From the NCBI RefSeq assembly GCF_037071985.1, contig NZ_JAXHDF010000001.1, positions 372,001 to 436,000 of the forward strand: 64,000 bases of DNA. Reading direction: 5' to 3'. Below the pieces are notes generated by a model. The model did not search any database and was not told where the DNA came from. It was given only the letters and a program-made list of their open reading frames with translations. Of this stretch, positions 8,310 through 17,174 are shown one piece after another (positions within the stretch are counted from its first letter, which is position 1; the number at the start of each line of letters is the position of its first letter). The DNA comes from Pseudogracilibacillus sp037071985 (GTDB lineage: Bacteria > Bacillota > Bacilli > Bacillales > Amphibacillaceae). A program made the position numbers and the translations under genes.

Positions 8310-8412
8310 AATGGTGCCTCCTAAATTATTTATAGTCTTTAGTAAATCATATTCAACGATGTTTCATCATAGTACAAAATATGATGTTTTTTTCCATAAG
8401 AACGAACGCACC

Positions 8413-8452
8413 AAAAAAAGCTGCTTAAGAATATTCTCAAGCAGCTTTTTTT
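8413..8452 (-). terminator. Terminator after the lipoprotein operon
   Basis: A 14-bp stem (AAAAAAAGCTGCTT at 8413-8426 with AAGCAGCTTTTTTT at 8439-8452) around a 12-base loop lies just past the stop of the last lipoprotein gene. The A- and T-rich flanks make it usable in both directions. Confidence 0.88.
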
Positions 8453-8455
8453 ACT

Positions 8456-9328
8456 CTATTCATGTTCATATTCAATTGTAGCTTCTAAGTATTGTGATCC
8501 ATTGGACGTTTCAACAAGATTTCCAACTAACTTTTCTCCATCATAGCCATAAGCTTCTCTAATTGTTTCCCACTGTGAATTGTAAGGATCATATTTGATG
8601 ATGAAGTATGGGTCTTCCGAATATTTATACTCAATCTTAAAATCAAAGGTACCATCCGGGTTTACTCTTGTGTCATCTCTAGCACTTGAACGATCTGAAT
8701 ACCAAGCTCTAATATTACTTCCTTCAAGCATATTCGTTCTGCCTTTTAAATAAAAGTATTCCCCATCTTCTGTTATTTCATCTACTTCAAACCATACCCG
8801 GGTTTCTCCATAATCCTTCGGTTTCTTGCCCCACTCTTGTTCGGCAAAGACATGTTTTGTTTCATTTTCATCAGCGTTTAGTGGCAATCTTACCTCTGCC
8901 TTCTTATTTACTTTATCCACGTCCCAATGTTCATCTAAATAAACATAAGGTCCTTCCAGTTTCTCTCCGCCTTCACCGTAATGTTCGACAATTTCCTCTT
9001 CCTGATAACTTTGCAGAAAGTCAAATAAAATGATCACTTCTGCATCACCATATTGATGATGATCTAATTCCATTTTGAATTTGCCTTTTTTATCGACGAG
9101 TTCAGTCGTATCTGAAAGTACTTCATCTTCGTTTACAATAACTTTACCAATAACTCTTGATCCTTCGATTAAATTACTCTCACCTTCAACAATGATTTTA
9201 TCGCCTTTTTCAGTTACTTTTCCACCCAAATATACCTCTGGACTACCTGACTTTTTTCCACAGCTTGCAAATAACATAATGGATGCAACGAGCAATATGA
9301 AAACTGTTATTTTGTTAAAATTCTTCAT
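8456..9328 (-). CDS. Lipoprotein, third member of a tandem paralogous family
   Basis: 290 aa. Lipobox FASC (C23). The mature part has two copies of an unnamed beta-rich domain, about residues 33-150 and 170-290. Each copy shows the pattern GxVxExxxxIxVEGxSNLxxGSRVxGxV, then DGxFxxxxxHHQYGDAE or PDGTFDFKxxYxYxED, then QWxxIxEAYGxxGxKLxGNLV. The same two-domain plan occurs in the next two genes upstream (9343 and 10405), so the family arose by local duplication. No catalytic motif is visible; an extracellular, wall-associated role is likely because one paralogue carries an OmpA peptidoglycan-binding domain. Last gene before a strong terminator. Confidence 0.8.
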   Translation of the reverse strand: MKNFNKITVFILLVASIMLFASCGKKSGSPEVYLGGKVTEKGDKIIVEGESNLIEGSRVIGKVIVNEDEVLSDTTELVDKKGKFKMELDHHQYGDAEVIILFDFLQSYQEEEIVEHYGEGGEKLEGPYVYLDEHWDVDKVNKKAEVRLPLNADENETKHVFAEQEWGKKPKDYGETRVWFEVDEITEDGEYFYLKGRTNMLEGSNIRAWYSDRSSARDDTRVNPDGTFDFKIEYKYSEDPYFIIKYDPYNSQWETIREAYGYDGEKLVGNLVETSNGSQYLEATIEYEHE

Positions 9329-9342
9329 CAGTACCCTACTCT

Positions 9343-10383
9343 CTATTCTTCATCCGTCTCTTCTAAGTCTGCCTCTTCTTCTGTCTCGTTAGAATCATCA
9401 TCTGATTCACCTTTGTTATCACTACTTTTTGCAGACTTATTGTCCCAAGGGATACGCTTTTCAATATACTGTTTATCTGTATTGTACTTATCAGAAACAA
9501 CTAAGTTACCTATTAATTTTTGACCTGTTGAACCATATGCCTCTTCAATCTCATTCCATTGCCAACTTGATGGTTCAAATGTGATTACAATTTCTTTATC
9601 TTCTAAATATTCATAGTCAAACTTTAAATCAAAAGACCCGTCAGGCTTAATTTGTGTTTTTCCTCGATTATATTGGTAGCTTACTTCAATGGTGCTTCCT
9701 TCTAATATGTTACTACGGCCCGAGACATAGAAGAACTCACCATCTTCTGTAATATCATCAATTTCAAGCCATACTCTTGGATCCCCATAATCTTCTGGAA
9801 GCTCATTCCACTCTGGAGCTTTAAGCGTTAAATCATTTCCTCCACCAGACGTATAATTAAGCTTTACCTCCGCTTTATTCAAAATACCATCATATGTTTC
9901 ATGCTTGTAAATAAATGGACCTTCTAATTTTTGTCCCTTTTCTCCATAATGTCTTTTAATCTCATCTTCTTGCACACCTTCAAAATCAAAGCGAATCACT
10001 ATTTCTGCATCACCATATTGATGGTGTTCAAGGTCCATATAAAAACTACCATCTTCTTCTATCAGCTCTGATGTATCTGAAAAGACCGTTTCACCTTCAT
10101 CCACAATAACTTCTCCAACAACTCTAGATCCCGGAAGTAAGTTACTTTGACCCTCCACTATAAACCGACCATCTTCTTCAATTACTTCTCCACTAAATTC
10201 TATCTGATAGTCTCCTAGTTTATTGGACTTTTTTGAATCTTTATCTGCTTTTGCTTCTGTACTTTCTTTTTCTTCATTGGAACTTGAATCCCCATCGACA
10301 ATTTGCCCAACAATTTGCCCACAACCGGCTGTAAAAAGTAATGTTAAGAATAATATACCTATAATTAAGTAATTTTTTTTCAT
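9343..10383 (-). CDS. Lipoprotein, second member of a tandem paralogous family
   Basis: 346 aa. Lipobox TAGC (C21), then a charged serine/lysine/glutamate linker (about 30-55), then two domains like those of its neighbours (SNLLPGSRVVGEV... and SNILEGSTIEVSY...). It ends in a very acidic tail of about 35 residues rich in E and D (DDDSNETEEEADLEETDEE). It is separated from the next gene by 14 bases and from the previous one by 21, so the three form an operon. Function not recognised. Confidence 0.8.
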   Translation of the reverse strand: MKKNYLIIGILFLTLLFTAGCGQIVGQIVDGDSSSNEEKESTEAKADKDSKKSNKLGDYQIEFSGEVIEEDGRFIVEGQSNLLPGSRVVGEVIVDEGETVFSDTSELIEEDGSFYMDLEHHQYGDAEIVIRFDFEGVQEDEIKRHYGEKGQKLEGPFIYKHETYDGILNKAEVKLNYTSGGGNDLTLKAPEWNELPEDYGDPRVWLEIDDITEDGEFFYVSGRSNILEGSTIEVSYQYNRGKTQIKPDGSFDLKFDYEYLEDKEIVITFEPSSWQWNEIEEAYGSTGQKLIGNLVVSDKYNTDKQYIEKRIPWDNKSAKSSDNKGESDDDSNETEEEADLEETDEE

Positions 10384-10404
10384 TACTAATTGACCCTCCT
10401 TTTT

Positions 10405-11868
10405 TTACTTTAGATTAATAATAATTTCTACTCTTCTATTTTTGGCTTGACCTTCTTCCGTATCATTTGAAGCTATCGGTTTCGTGTCTCCATATCCTTC
10501 AGTTGTAAACTGGATCTCTGAAGCTTTTAACTGACTTTCAAAATACTTTTTGACTTCGTCCGCTCTTTGTTTGGACAACTTTTCATTATATTCCTTCGAC
10601 CCTTTGTTGTCTGTATGGCCATTAATGGTAATATCAAGATCCTTTTTATTAAAAGAACTTTCTAATGTCTTACTAATTTCTTTTAATGTCTCTTTTGCTT
10701 CTTTTTTCAATTCATATTTATCATAATCAAAAAGAATATTATCTGGAACCAACATTGTTACTTCAGAGCCATCTATCTCTAACTCAACATTGTCTGGTAC
10801 ATCGATCTCTTGTGATTCATGTTCAATCTCAAATACAATTGTTTGGTTATTGTTATATTCATTTGTTTCAACTAAATTCCCAACAAGCTTTTGCCCTTTT
10901 GCACCGTAGGTTTCCTCAACAATATTCCACTGATAATCATTCGGATCAAAAACAATTTTAAAAGGAACATCCTCTTTATACTCATAATCAAACTTAAAAT
11001 TAAAAGAACCGTCTGGATTTACCATCGCCTCAGCTTCTTGATTTTGTCGTTTAATGATCACTCGACTTCCCTCAATCAAGTTACTTCGTCCGTGGACATA
11101 AAAATATTCACCATCATCATTTATTTCATCCACTTCTATCCATACTCGCGAATCTCCAATATCATCAATTTCTTCATACCAATCAGGCTCTTTAAATTGT
11201 CTAACCGCTTTCTCCTTCTCCGGTGTAAAGATCGTTTTCACTTCGGCTTTCTGATAAATATTATCTGGGCCTCTGCCTCCAACTTCGCCTTGATGTTTAT
11301 ATATGTAAGGACCTTCTAATTTTTGGCCTCGATCCCCGTAATGTCTTATAACATCATCATTTTGTTGGCCATCGAAATGGAATTTTACGGATACTTCTGT
11401 TTCTTGATCAAGGTTAGGGTGTTCTAATTCCATATAAAAGGTACCATCATCATTTACGATTTCACTCGTATCCGCTAAATAATCAAAGTCCTTTACGGTA
11501 GGATTAATAAAATACCTTACATTTTTACCAACAGATACTTCACCTACTACCCGAGAACCAGGAATTAAATTACTTTCGCCTTCAATGATAATTTTATCCT
11601 CTGTTTCAATTACTTCCCCGCCAATATATATATCGTAATCCCCTTGGGTATGAAGGCTTTCAGGCTCTTCTTCTTCAGTAGTCTCTTCTTCTACCTCCGA
11701 TTCTTCTGGCTCCTCTACTTCCTTTACTTCAGTTGCCTCGTTATTTTCTTCTACCTCTTCCGCAACTTCCTTTTCTTCCTTTTCCTTATTAAATGTTGGT
11801 AGCATCGAACAACCAAGCAGAAAAAAAGGAATAATAAATAAGAAGAGATAATAAGGGGCTTTATTCAT
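10405..11868 (-). CDS. Lipoprotein with paralogous domains plus C-terminal OmpA peptidoglycan-binding domain
   Basis: 487 aa. Lipobox LLGC (C20); residues 25-75 are an acidic E/V-rich linker that should span the wall-proximal space. Two copies of the family domain follow (SNLIPGSRVVGEV and SNLIEGSRVIIKR). Residues about 375-487 are an OmpA/MotB-like domain with the hallmarks NGHTDNKGSKEYNEKLSKQR and TEGYGDTKPIASND...NRRVEI. OmpA domains bind diaminopimelate peptidoglycan, so this protein is probably lipid-anchored and wall-attached at once. First gene of the three-gene operon. The OmpA domain assignment is secure; the purpose of the repeated domain is not known to me. Confidence 0.85.
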   Translation of the reverse strand: MNKAPYYLFLFIIPFFLLGCSMLPTFNKEKEEKEVAEEVEENNEATEVKEVEEPEESEVEEETTEEEEPESLHTQGDYDIYIGGEVIETEDKIIIEGESNLIPGSRVVGEVSVGKNVRYFINPTVKDFDYLADTSEIVNDDGTFYMELEHPNLDQETEVSVKFHFDGQQNDDVIRHYGDRGQKLEGPYIYKHQGEVGGRGPDNIYQKAEVKTIFTPEKEKAVRQFKEPDWYEEIDDIGDSRVWIEVDEINDDGEYFYVHGRSNLIEGSRVIIKRQNQEAEAMVNPDGSFNFKFDYEYKEDVPFKIVFDPNDYQWNIVEETYGAKGQKLVGNLVETNEYNNNQTIVFEIEHESQEIDVPDNVELEIDGSEVTMLVPDNILFDYDKYELKKEAKETLKEISKTLESSFNKKDLDITINGHTDNKGSKEYNEKLSKQRADEVKKYFESQLKASEIQFTTEGYGDTKPIASNDTEEGQAKNRRVEIIINLK

Positions 11869-12266
11869 TTTCGTACCTCCTAAATAACATAATTTATACC
11901 TACTAACTATGCTTTATATCAACGTTAAAAGTCCATTTTTAGCATAGCAAAATTACCTTTTGCAAACATGAGGAAAAAAACACAGGACTTTATTCTCGTT
12001 TTAACCTGTAAATTACGCATAGGCGGGTCTTTTAGAACAAACAAAAGAAAGGCTAAACTATTTTACAAGGCTTAATTATCTATATATATGGAAAACTTTC
12101 TCTCCATATATGTGATTGTCGTTTTTCACAGAACATTTTTCGACATTAAATTTATCAATCTAATTAATGCTAAAAAAGCATTAGTCTTATACTTTTTTTA
12201 GATAAAGGACGAATATCTACATATGAGACTTTAAGATAAATAAAATGGTGATATGATGAAGATGAG
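11869..12266. other. 398-base gap between divergent genes; weak hairpins only
   Basis: It must hold the promoters of the divergent lipoprotein operon and the glutamate-synthase-like gene. I see a 9-bp hairpin at 12084-12111 (ATATATGGA / TCCATATAT) and a 7-bp one at 12165-12183 (TAATGCT / AGCATTA). Neither has a clear T-run. No ORF, riboswitch or repeat copy was recognised. Confidence 0.5.
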
Positions 12267-14111
12267 GTGATTAAACTGTCAATATTCATATCAATATTTA
12301 TGTCCATTTTTAAGTTATTACCTTTAATACTTTTCTATGGAATTATTATTCTCTTAATTTACTTATTTATTAAAGATAAGTATCAAAATCAGCACTCTAT
12401 ACTAAAAACTCACCCTGTCCTAGGTAGACTACGATATATTTTTGAGATGGTAGGGCCAGAGTTTCGACAATATTGGTTCTTAAATGACAAAGAAGGAAAA
12501 CCAGTCGATCGGGATACACAGGAAGCAATTGCTAAAGCGGGCAAATACGCAAACACGGTAATTGGATTTGGATCGAAGAAAGACTTTTCTAAAACTAGCT
12601 TTTATTTAACGAATTCCATGTTCCCGTTAAACGTAAATGAATTAAGTGTTGATAACAAGAAACGGTACCAGTCATATACGTATCAAATTTTGAATGAATC
12701 TGTAACGAGCAGGAAAGAAAAACGAAATCAAGTTCAACTCCAACCTTGGCATTTAACAGATGAAAATCAAATCATTCTCGGTGAAAATAGAAAACATCCC
12801 TTTCATGTTAAGGGGTTAGTTGGTGTTTCTGCAATGAGTTATGGAGCGCTATCTAAAAGTGCCGTAAAAGCCCTCGCACAAGGCGTTGCGATTGGCGGAG
12901 GAAGTTTTATGAACACAGGAGAGGGTGGTATATCTCCGTACCATCTATCCAAAGTATATGAAGTAGTTAACAGAGATCAAGAACTTAGAGATCGACTAAG
13001 TGAAAAAGTAGTTGATTATCTGGAGGAACATCCAAATAGTTCCAATTTTGATTTAGAAGAACGTTTTGGAAAAGGGATTATGTTCCATCTGGATCAACTT
13101 GTGGAACAAAACGTATTAGAAGAAAAAACAGCAAATTTAATCTTCCAAATTGGTTCTGGTCTTTTTGGTGCTCGAAAAGATGGTTTATACTGTGAAGAAA
13201 CATTTTTAAAAAATGCCTTACGTCCTGAAGTAAAAGCAATTGAATTAAAATTAGCTCAAGGGGCAAAGGTTCGGGGTGGGAAACTACCTAAAGAAAAAAT
13301 AACGCCAGAAATTGCTCAAATTAGAGGTATAGAAATGGGCAAGGACGTGGAAAGTCCAAATCGCTCCCCATTATTTTCTGACATGGAAGGGCTATTTAAT
13401 TGGATAACACATTGGCAAGAAATAACTGGTAAACCAGTTGGTATTAAAGTAGTAGCTGGTGACAATGATTCTTTTGAAGAGTTAGCACGATATATTAAGG
13501 AAACTGGAGAACATCCTGACTTTATTGCAATTGACGGTGCAGAAGGGGGAACAGGGGCAACCTATCAAGAAATGGCTGATAGTCTTGGACTTCCAATTTA
13601 TTCGGGCATCCACATTTTAGATCGAACATTACGAAGATACGATGTTCGAGATAAAGTGAAAATTTTTGCATCAGGAATGTTAGCTACTGCAGACAAAATG
13701 GCCGTCGCTTTATCGCTTGGAGCAGACCTTATCTATGTAGCCCGAGCAGCAATGAACACGGTTGGTTGTATAAATGCAGGTAAATGCCATACAAACCTTT
13801 GTCCAGTAGGAATTACTTCTCACTTGCCACATCTAGAAGCAGGAGTTAGCGTACAGGAAAAACGTTTCCGTACCGCTAACTATTTACGAACAATGAGAGA
13901 GGGTCTATTTATGTTAGGAGCATCGTGTGGAATTGATTCTCCCTCTAAATTTAATAGGCGTCATATTGCACTAAGAGAAGCGAATAATGATGTAAACAAG
14001 GTAGAAGATTTTGTTAAAGTTGACCATCCAGTTCATATAACTAAAATAGAAGATATAAGCAAACTTCCGCATGAAGAAACTGAAAAAAAGAAGGAATTAG
14101 TAGGGAGTTAA
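12267..14111 (+). CDS. FMN-binding glutamate synthase domain protein (YerD-like) with N-terminal membrane helix and extra insertion
   Basis: 614 aa from a GTG. Residues 1-38 contain a membrane helix. The rest is the GltB-type FMN/glutamate synthase barrel: VGVSAMSYGALSKSAVKAL, GEGGISPYHL, QIGSGLFGARK, GVKVVAGDND-like, GAEGGTGATYQEM, and the cysteine block CINAGKCHTNLCPVG corresponding to the Fe-S region. Stand-alone relatives such as B. subtilis YerD are about 525 aa and their reaction is unsettled. The extra length is mainly a 60-residue helical insertion (about residues 228-290) between SPYHL and IFQIGSG. The start is uncertain: the Shine-Dalgarno-like GAGGTGAT overlaps the GTG, so an internal start (for example ATG 12300) is possible. 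Confidence 0.82.
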   Translation: MIKLSIFISIFMSIFKLLPLILFYGIIILLIYLFIKDKYQNQHSILKTHPVLGRLRYIFEMVGPEFRQYWFLNDKEGKPVDRDTQEAIAKAGKYANTVIGFGSKKDFSKTSFYLTNSMFPLNVNELSVDNKKRYQSYTYQILNESVTSRKEKRNQVQLQPWHLTDENQIILGENRKHPFHVKGLVGVSAMSYGALSKSAVKALAQGVAIGGGSFMNTGEGGISPYHLSKVYEVVNRDQELRDRLSEKVVDYLEEHPNSSNFDLEERFGKGIMFHLDQLVEQNVLEEKTANLIFQIGSGLFGARKDGLYCEETFLKNALRPEVKAIELKLAQGAKVRGGKLPKEKITPEIAQIRGIEMGKDVESPNRSPLFSDMEGLFNWITHWQEITGKPVGIKVVAGDNDSFEELARYIKETGEHPDFIAIDGAEGGTGATYQEMADSLGLPIYSGIHILDRTLRRYDVRDKVKIFASGMLATADKMAVALSLGADLIYVARAAMNTVGCINAGKCHTNLCPVGITSHLPHLEAGVSVQEKRFRTANYLRTMREGLFMLGASCGIDSPSKFNRRHIALREANNDVNKVEDFVKVDHPVHITKIEDISKLPHEETEKKKELVGS

Positions 14112-14180
14112 ATGAAAAGTGGCTTGTCTGTTCAGGTAATAAATTATTTTTTGAAAAAATAAATATAAATATACAACATG

Positions 14181-14216
14181 TAGGGATGCAGACTAAAATG
14201 TATCCCTATTTTTTAT
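14181..14216 (+). terminator. Terminator after the YerD-like gene
   Basis: A 10-bp stem with one G-T pair (TAGGGATGCA at 14181-14190, TGTATCCCTA at 14199-14208) and an 8-base loop is followed by TTTTTTATT. Confidence 0.85.
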
Positions 14217-14404
14217 TAAAAAAATTCACTAATATTCTGGTTAAGTACCTAATTCTTACATGTCGAATTAAACTACAGTACGATTGGAAATCACTGTTTC
14301 GATCTGCATAATACTATTCGAATTTCGCACGGTTGTTTTGAGTGGTAAACTTTTTAAATATTTTAGCATATAGTTATAAATACTGATTTAGGGGATGACC
14401 ATTA

Positions 14405-14977
14405 TTGAACGATGTGCCTGTAATAAAAGGAAGTAAACTATTGTTACGACCGCCAAAAGAAAGTGATGTGACGGACTATTTAAACGTCGAAGTGAATAAA
14501 GAACTTGTCCGAATGTATGGAGGAGATACAACTAATTTATCCTCTAAAACAATGCTAGATGCAATTCATTTTATCGAAGCCATTCAATCTAACAAACTTG
14601 AATGGTGTGTTGAATTTGAAGGGCGTTGTGTTGGCCAAGCTAGATTATCAGTAAATGAAGAGGACAATCGAGCAAGGTATGCAGTTGGGCTATTTGATCC
14701 TTCTATTTGGGGAAAAGGCCTAGGAACGGAAGTTACACAATTAGTTTTACATTACGCATTTACCGAATTAAATTTGCATAGAGTTGATTTACGAGTCCTC
14801 CAATATAATAAAAGGGCAATAAAATGCTATAAGAAATGTGGTTTTATTCAAGAAGGAATAGAAAGAGAAGGAGCATTTATTAATAGAAAATATGAAACAG
14901 ATGTATTCATGAGCATCCTAGATAGAGAGTACCATTCCATAAAAAATACATTTGTGAATATGAACTTATTAAGATAA
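14405..14977 (+). CDS. GNAT-family N-acetyltransferase (RimJ/RimL type)
   Basis: 190 aa from a TTG at 14405, preceded by AGGGGATGACC. The acetyl-CoA binding loop is visible as GLFDPSIWGKGLGTEVTQLVL (motif A, pyrophosphate loop GKGLGT), followed by the RimJ/RimL-type HRVDLRVLQYNKRAIKCYKK and GFIQEGIEREGAFINRKYETDVFM. Such enzymes transfer acetyl groups to ribosomal-protein N-termini or small amines; the substrate is not predictable. It stands alone between two hairpins. Confidence 0.85.
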   Translation: MNDVPVIKGSKLLLRPPKESDVTDYLNVEVNKELVRMYGGDTTNLSSKTMLDAIHFIEAIQSNKLEWCVEFEGRCVGQARLSVNEEDNRARYAVGLFDPSIWGKGLGTEVTQLVLHYAFTELNLHRVDLRVLQYNKRAIKCYKKCGFIQEGIEREGAFINRKYETDVFMSILDREYHSIKNTFVNMNLLR

Positions 14978-15019
14978 TCATTGATAACAAAATAAAGAGG
15001 GGACAGTATAGCAGCCTTG

Positions 15020-15075
15020 CCTCGGACAAATTCAGATTTTTTTGTCCGAGGAAGAAATGCTACAGTTTTTACTAA
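15020..15075 (+). terminator. Hairpin, probable terminator of the GNAT gene
   Basis: A perfect 11-bp stem (CCTCGGACAAA at 15020-15030, TTTGTCCGAGG at 15041-15051) with a 10-base loop. A looser outer pairing (ATAGCA / TGCTAC) precedes GTTTTTA at about 15064. The T-run is short and displaced, so termination is likely but not certain. Confidence 0.6.
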
Positions 15076-15220
15076 TAGATATTTCTTGTTTGCATTGTTC
15101 TACGACCAAACGCTGCAATCCTTAATTTTAATATTCTTTGCCACAATAGCTACCGTTTAAGGATAAATTATAAAAATCCATATGGATTTCTCTACAAAGT
15201 AACCATTTAACTATATCTCC

Positions 15221-16936
15221 TTATTTAAGTTGGATATCATGGAGGTGAGCAAAGATTCCTCCCTTAGCAATCAGCTCTTCATGAGTTCCTTCTTCTTCTA
15301 TACCATCCTTTGTAACTACCATAATGCGGTCGGCATGTTTAATGGTTGCCAGTCGATGAGCAATAATCAATGTTGTCCGATCTTTAGCAAGATTCATTAA
15401 TGCATCTTGAATAATTGCCTCTGTTTCTGTATCTAAGGCAGAAGTCGCTTCATCCAAAATTAGAATGGAAGGATCTTTTAAAAACATCCTAGCAATAGCA
15501 ATCCGTTGTTTTTGTCCGCCCGATAACTTTAAACCGCGTTCTCCAACTTGCGTTTCATACCCATTCGGCAATTCTGCAATAAATTCTTCCATATGCGCAA
15601 GTTTTGCAGCTGCTTCAATTTCCTCATCTGTCGCATCCAACTTTCCATATGCAATATTTTCCCTCAATGTCCCAGTAAATAAAAACACATCTTGTTGGAC
15701 TATTCCTATTTGCTTTCTTAACGAGCGCATCGTCATATCTCTAATATCCATACCATCGATGGTTATTTCACCTTTTTGTACATCGTAAAAACGTGGAATA
15801 AGTGAACAAATTGTTGTTTTACCTGCACCTGAAGGTCCTACAAACGCAATCGTTTCTCCAGCTTTAATGTTAAAGCTAATTCCATTGAGAACTGGCTCTT
15901 GTGTTTTTTCATACGTAAATGTCACATCTTTAAACGAAATATCTCCATTTAAATGAGTTACGTTCTTTGCTCCTTTTTTATCTTTTACATCTGGATTTAT
16001 TTCAAGCAATTCGATAAAACGACGAAATCCTGCCATTCCTTTTGGATATAATTCAAGTAATGCACTAATTTTTTCAATTGGCTTGAACAAAACATTCACA
16101 TATAAAACAAACGCGACTAGTTCACCGTACGACAATTTATCATTATAACTTAACCATGCTCCAACAATTAAAACGACTAATGTGATGAAGCGCATTAACA
16201 TGTAAATATTGGAATGAACGAATGCCATTACTTTATATGCTGTTAATTTCGATTTACGAAAAATTTGGTTGTTTTCTGTAAATCGATCCATTTCGTGAGT
16301 TTCGTTTGTAAACGATTGAACGACTCTTGCTCCAGAAACAGCATCCTCAATCCGAGCATTAACCCCTGCGATATCCTCGTACATTTTTCGCCAAGCTTTA
16401 CTCATTTTAATATTACTGTACGTCATGAAAAAGATTAAAATTGGTACAATAAACAAAATGATAAGCGCAAGCTGGACATTAATTGTAATCATAATCCAAA
16501 AAGCACCAATAAACGTCATCACAGCGATGAATAAATCTTCTGGACCATGGTGGGCAAGTTCACCAATCTCAAATAAATCATTTGTAATTCTGCTCATAAC
16601 ATGACCCGTTTTTGTATTATCGAAGAAGCGAAAAGACTGTTTTTGTACATGGTGAAAGATTTCTTCCCTCATATCTGTTTCAATGTTTAATCCTAATTTA
16701 TGCCCCCAGTACGTTACAATATATTGTAAAAAAGTACTTAATAAATAAATGAAAAAGAGACCGACACTTACTTTAATAATTACATCCCAATTATTTCCCG
16801 GTAATAAATCATCGATAAACCATTGTACTGCTACCGGAAAAGCAAGCTCTAACATAGCGACGATAACTGCACTTGTAAAATCTACAATGAATAATCGTTT
16901 ATGCGGCTTATAATAAGAGAAAAATCGACGAATCAT
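15221..16936 (-). CDS. ABC exporter half-transporter, Sav1866/YgaD-like (membrane plus ATPase)
   Basis: 571 aa from the ATG at 16936 (an ATG 21 bases upstream overlaps the ribosome-binding region; AAAGGAG sits correctly for 16936). Residues 1-310 form the six-helix transmembrane domain. The nucleotide-binding domain follows with Walker A GPSGAGKTT, Q-loop VQQDVFLF, signature LSGGQKQR, Walker B ILILDEATSALD and H-loop AHRLATI. This is a homodimeric exporter of the multidrug/lipid type. The gene is isolated, and substrate cannot be inferred. Confidence 0.9.
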   Translation of the reverse strand: MIRRFFSYYKPHKRLFIVDFTSAVIVAMLELAFPVAVQWFIDDLLPGNNWDVIIKVSVGLFFIYLLSTFLQYIVTYWGHKLGLNIETDMREEIFHHVQKQSFRFFDNTKTGHVMSRITNDLFEIGELAHHGPEDLFIAVMTFIGAFWIMITINVQLALIILFIVPILIFFMTYSNIKMSKAWRKMYEDIAGVNARIEDAVSGARVVQSFTNETHEMDRFTENNQIFRKSKLTAYKVMAFVHSNIYMLMRFITLVVLIVGAWLSYNDKLSYGELVAFVLYVNVLFKPIEKISALLELYPKGMAGFRRFIELLEINPDVKDKKGAKNVTHLNGDISFKDVTFTYEKTQEPVLNGISFNIKAGETIAFVGPSGAGKTTICSLIPRFYDVQKGEITIDGMDIRDMTMRSLRKQIGIVQQDVFLFTGTLRENIAYGKLDATDEEIEAAAKLAHMEEFIAELPNGYETQVGERGLKLSGGQKQRIAIARMFLKDPSILILDEATSALDTETEAIIQDALMNLAKDRTTLIIAHRLATIKHADRIMVVTKDGIEEEGTHEELIAKGGIFAHLHDIQLK

Positions 16937-17077
16937 TATAAAACTCCTTTCCTCCATCGATTATAGTTTTGTATCGATAAAATGGCAATAATATACTACT
17001 GCACTACTTATAAAGGTAAATTCCTTATGTTTAAAAGTTTCTCAAAAATCTCACGATTGCAACATTTGTTTAAACTG

Positions 17078-17106
17078 TTTAAAAAATGTTCAAATCCTCC
17101 TATAAT
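17078..17106 (+). promoter_or_regulatory. Candidate sigma-A promoter of the AbgT gene
   Basis: A perfect TATAAT at 17101-17106 lies 17 bases after TTTAAA at 17078-17083, a weak -35. The promoter is about 70 bases before the start codon. Confidence 0.45.
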
Positions 17107-17174
17107 GGGGTAGTTAGTTTATAATTAGTCTTTTTGTTGCAAACTAACACGAACAGTTTTAGGAGGGAAATTGA

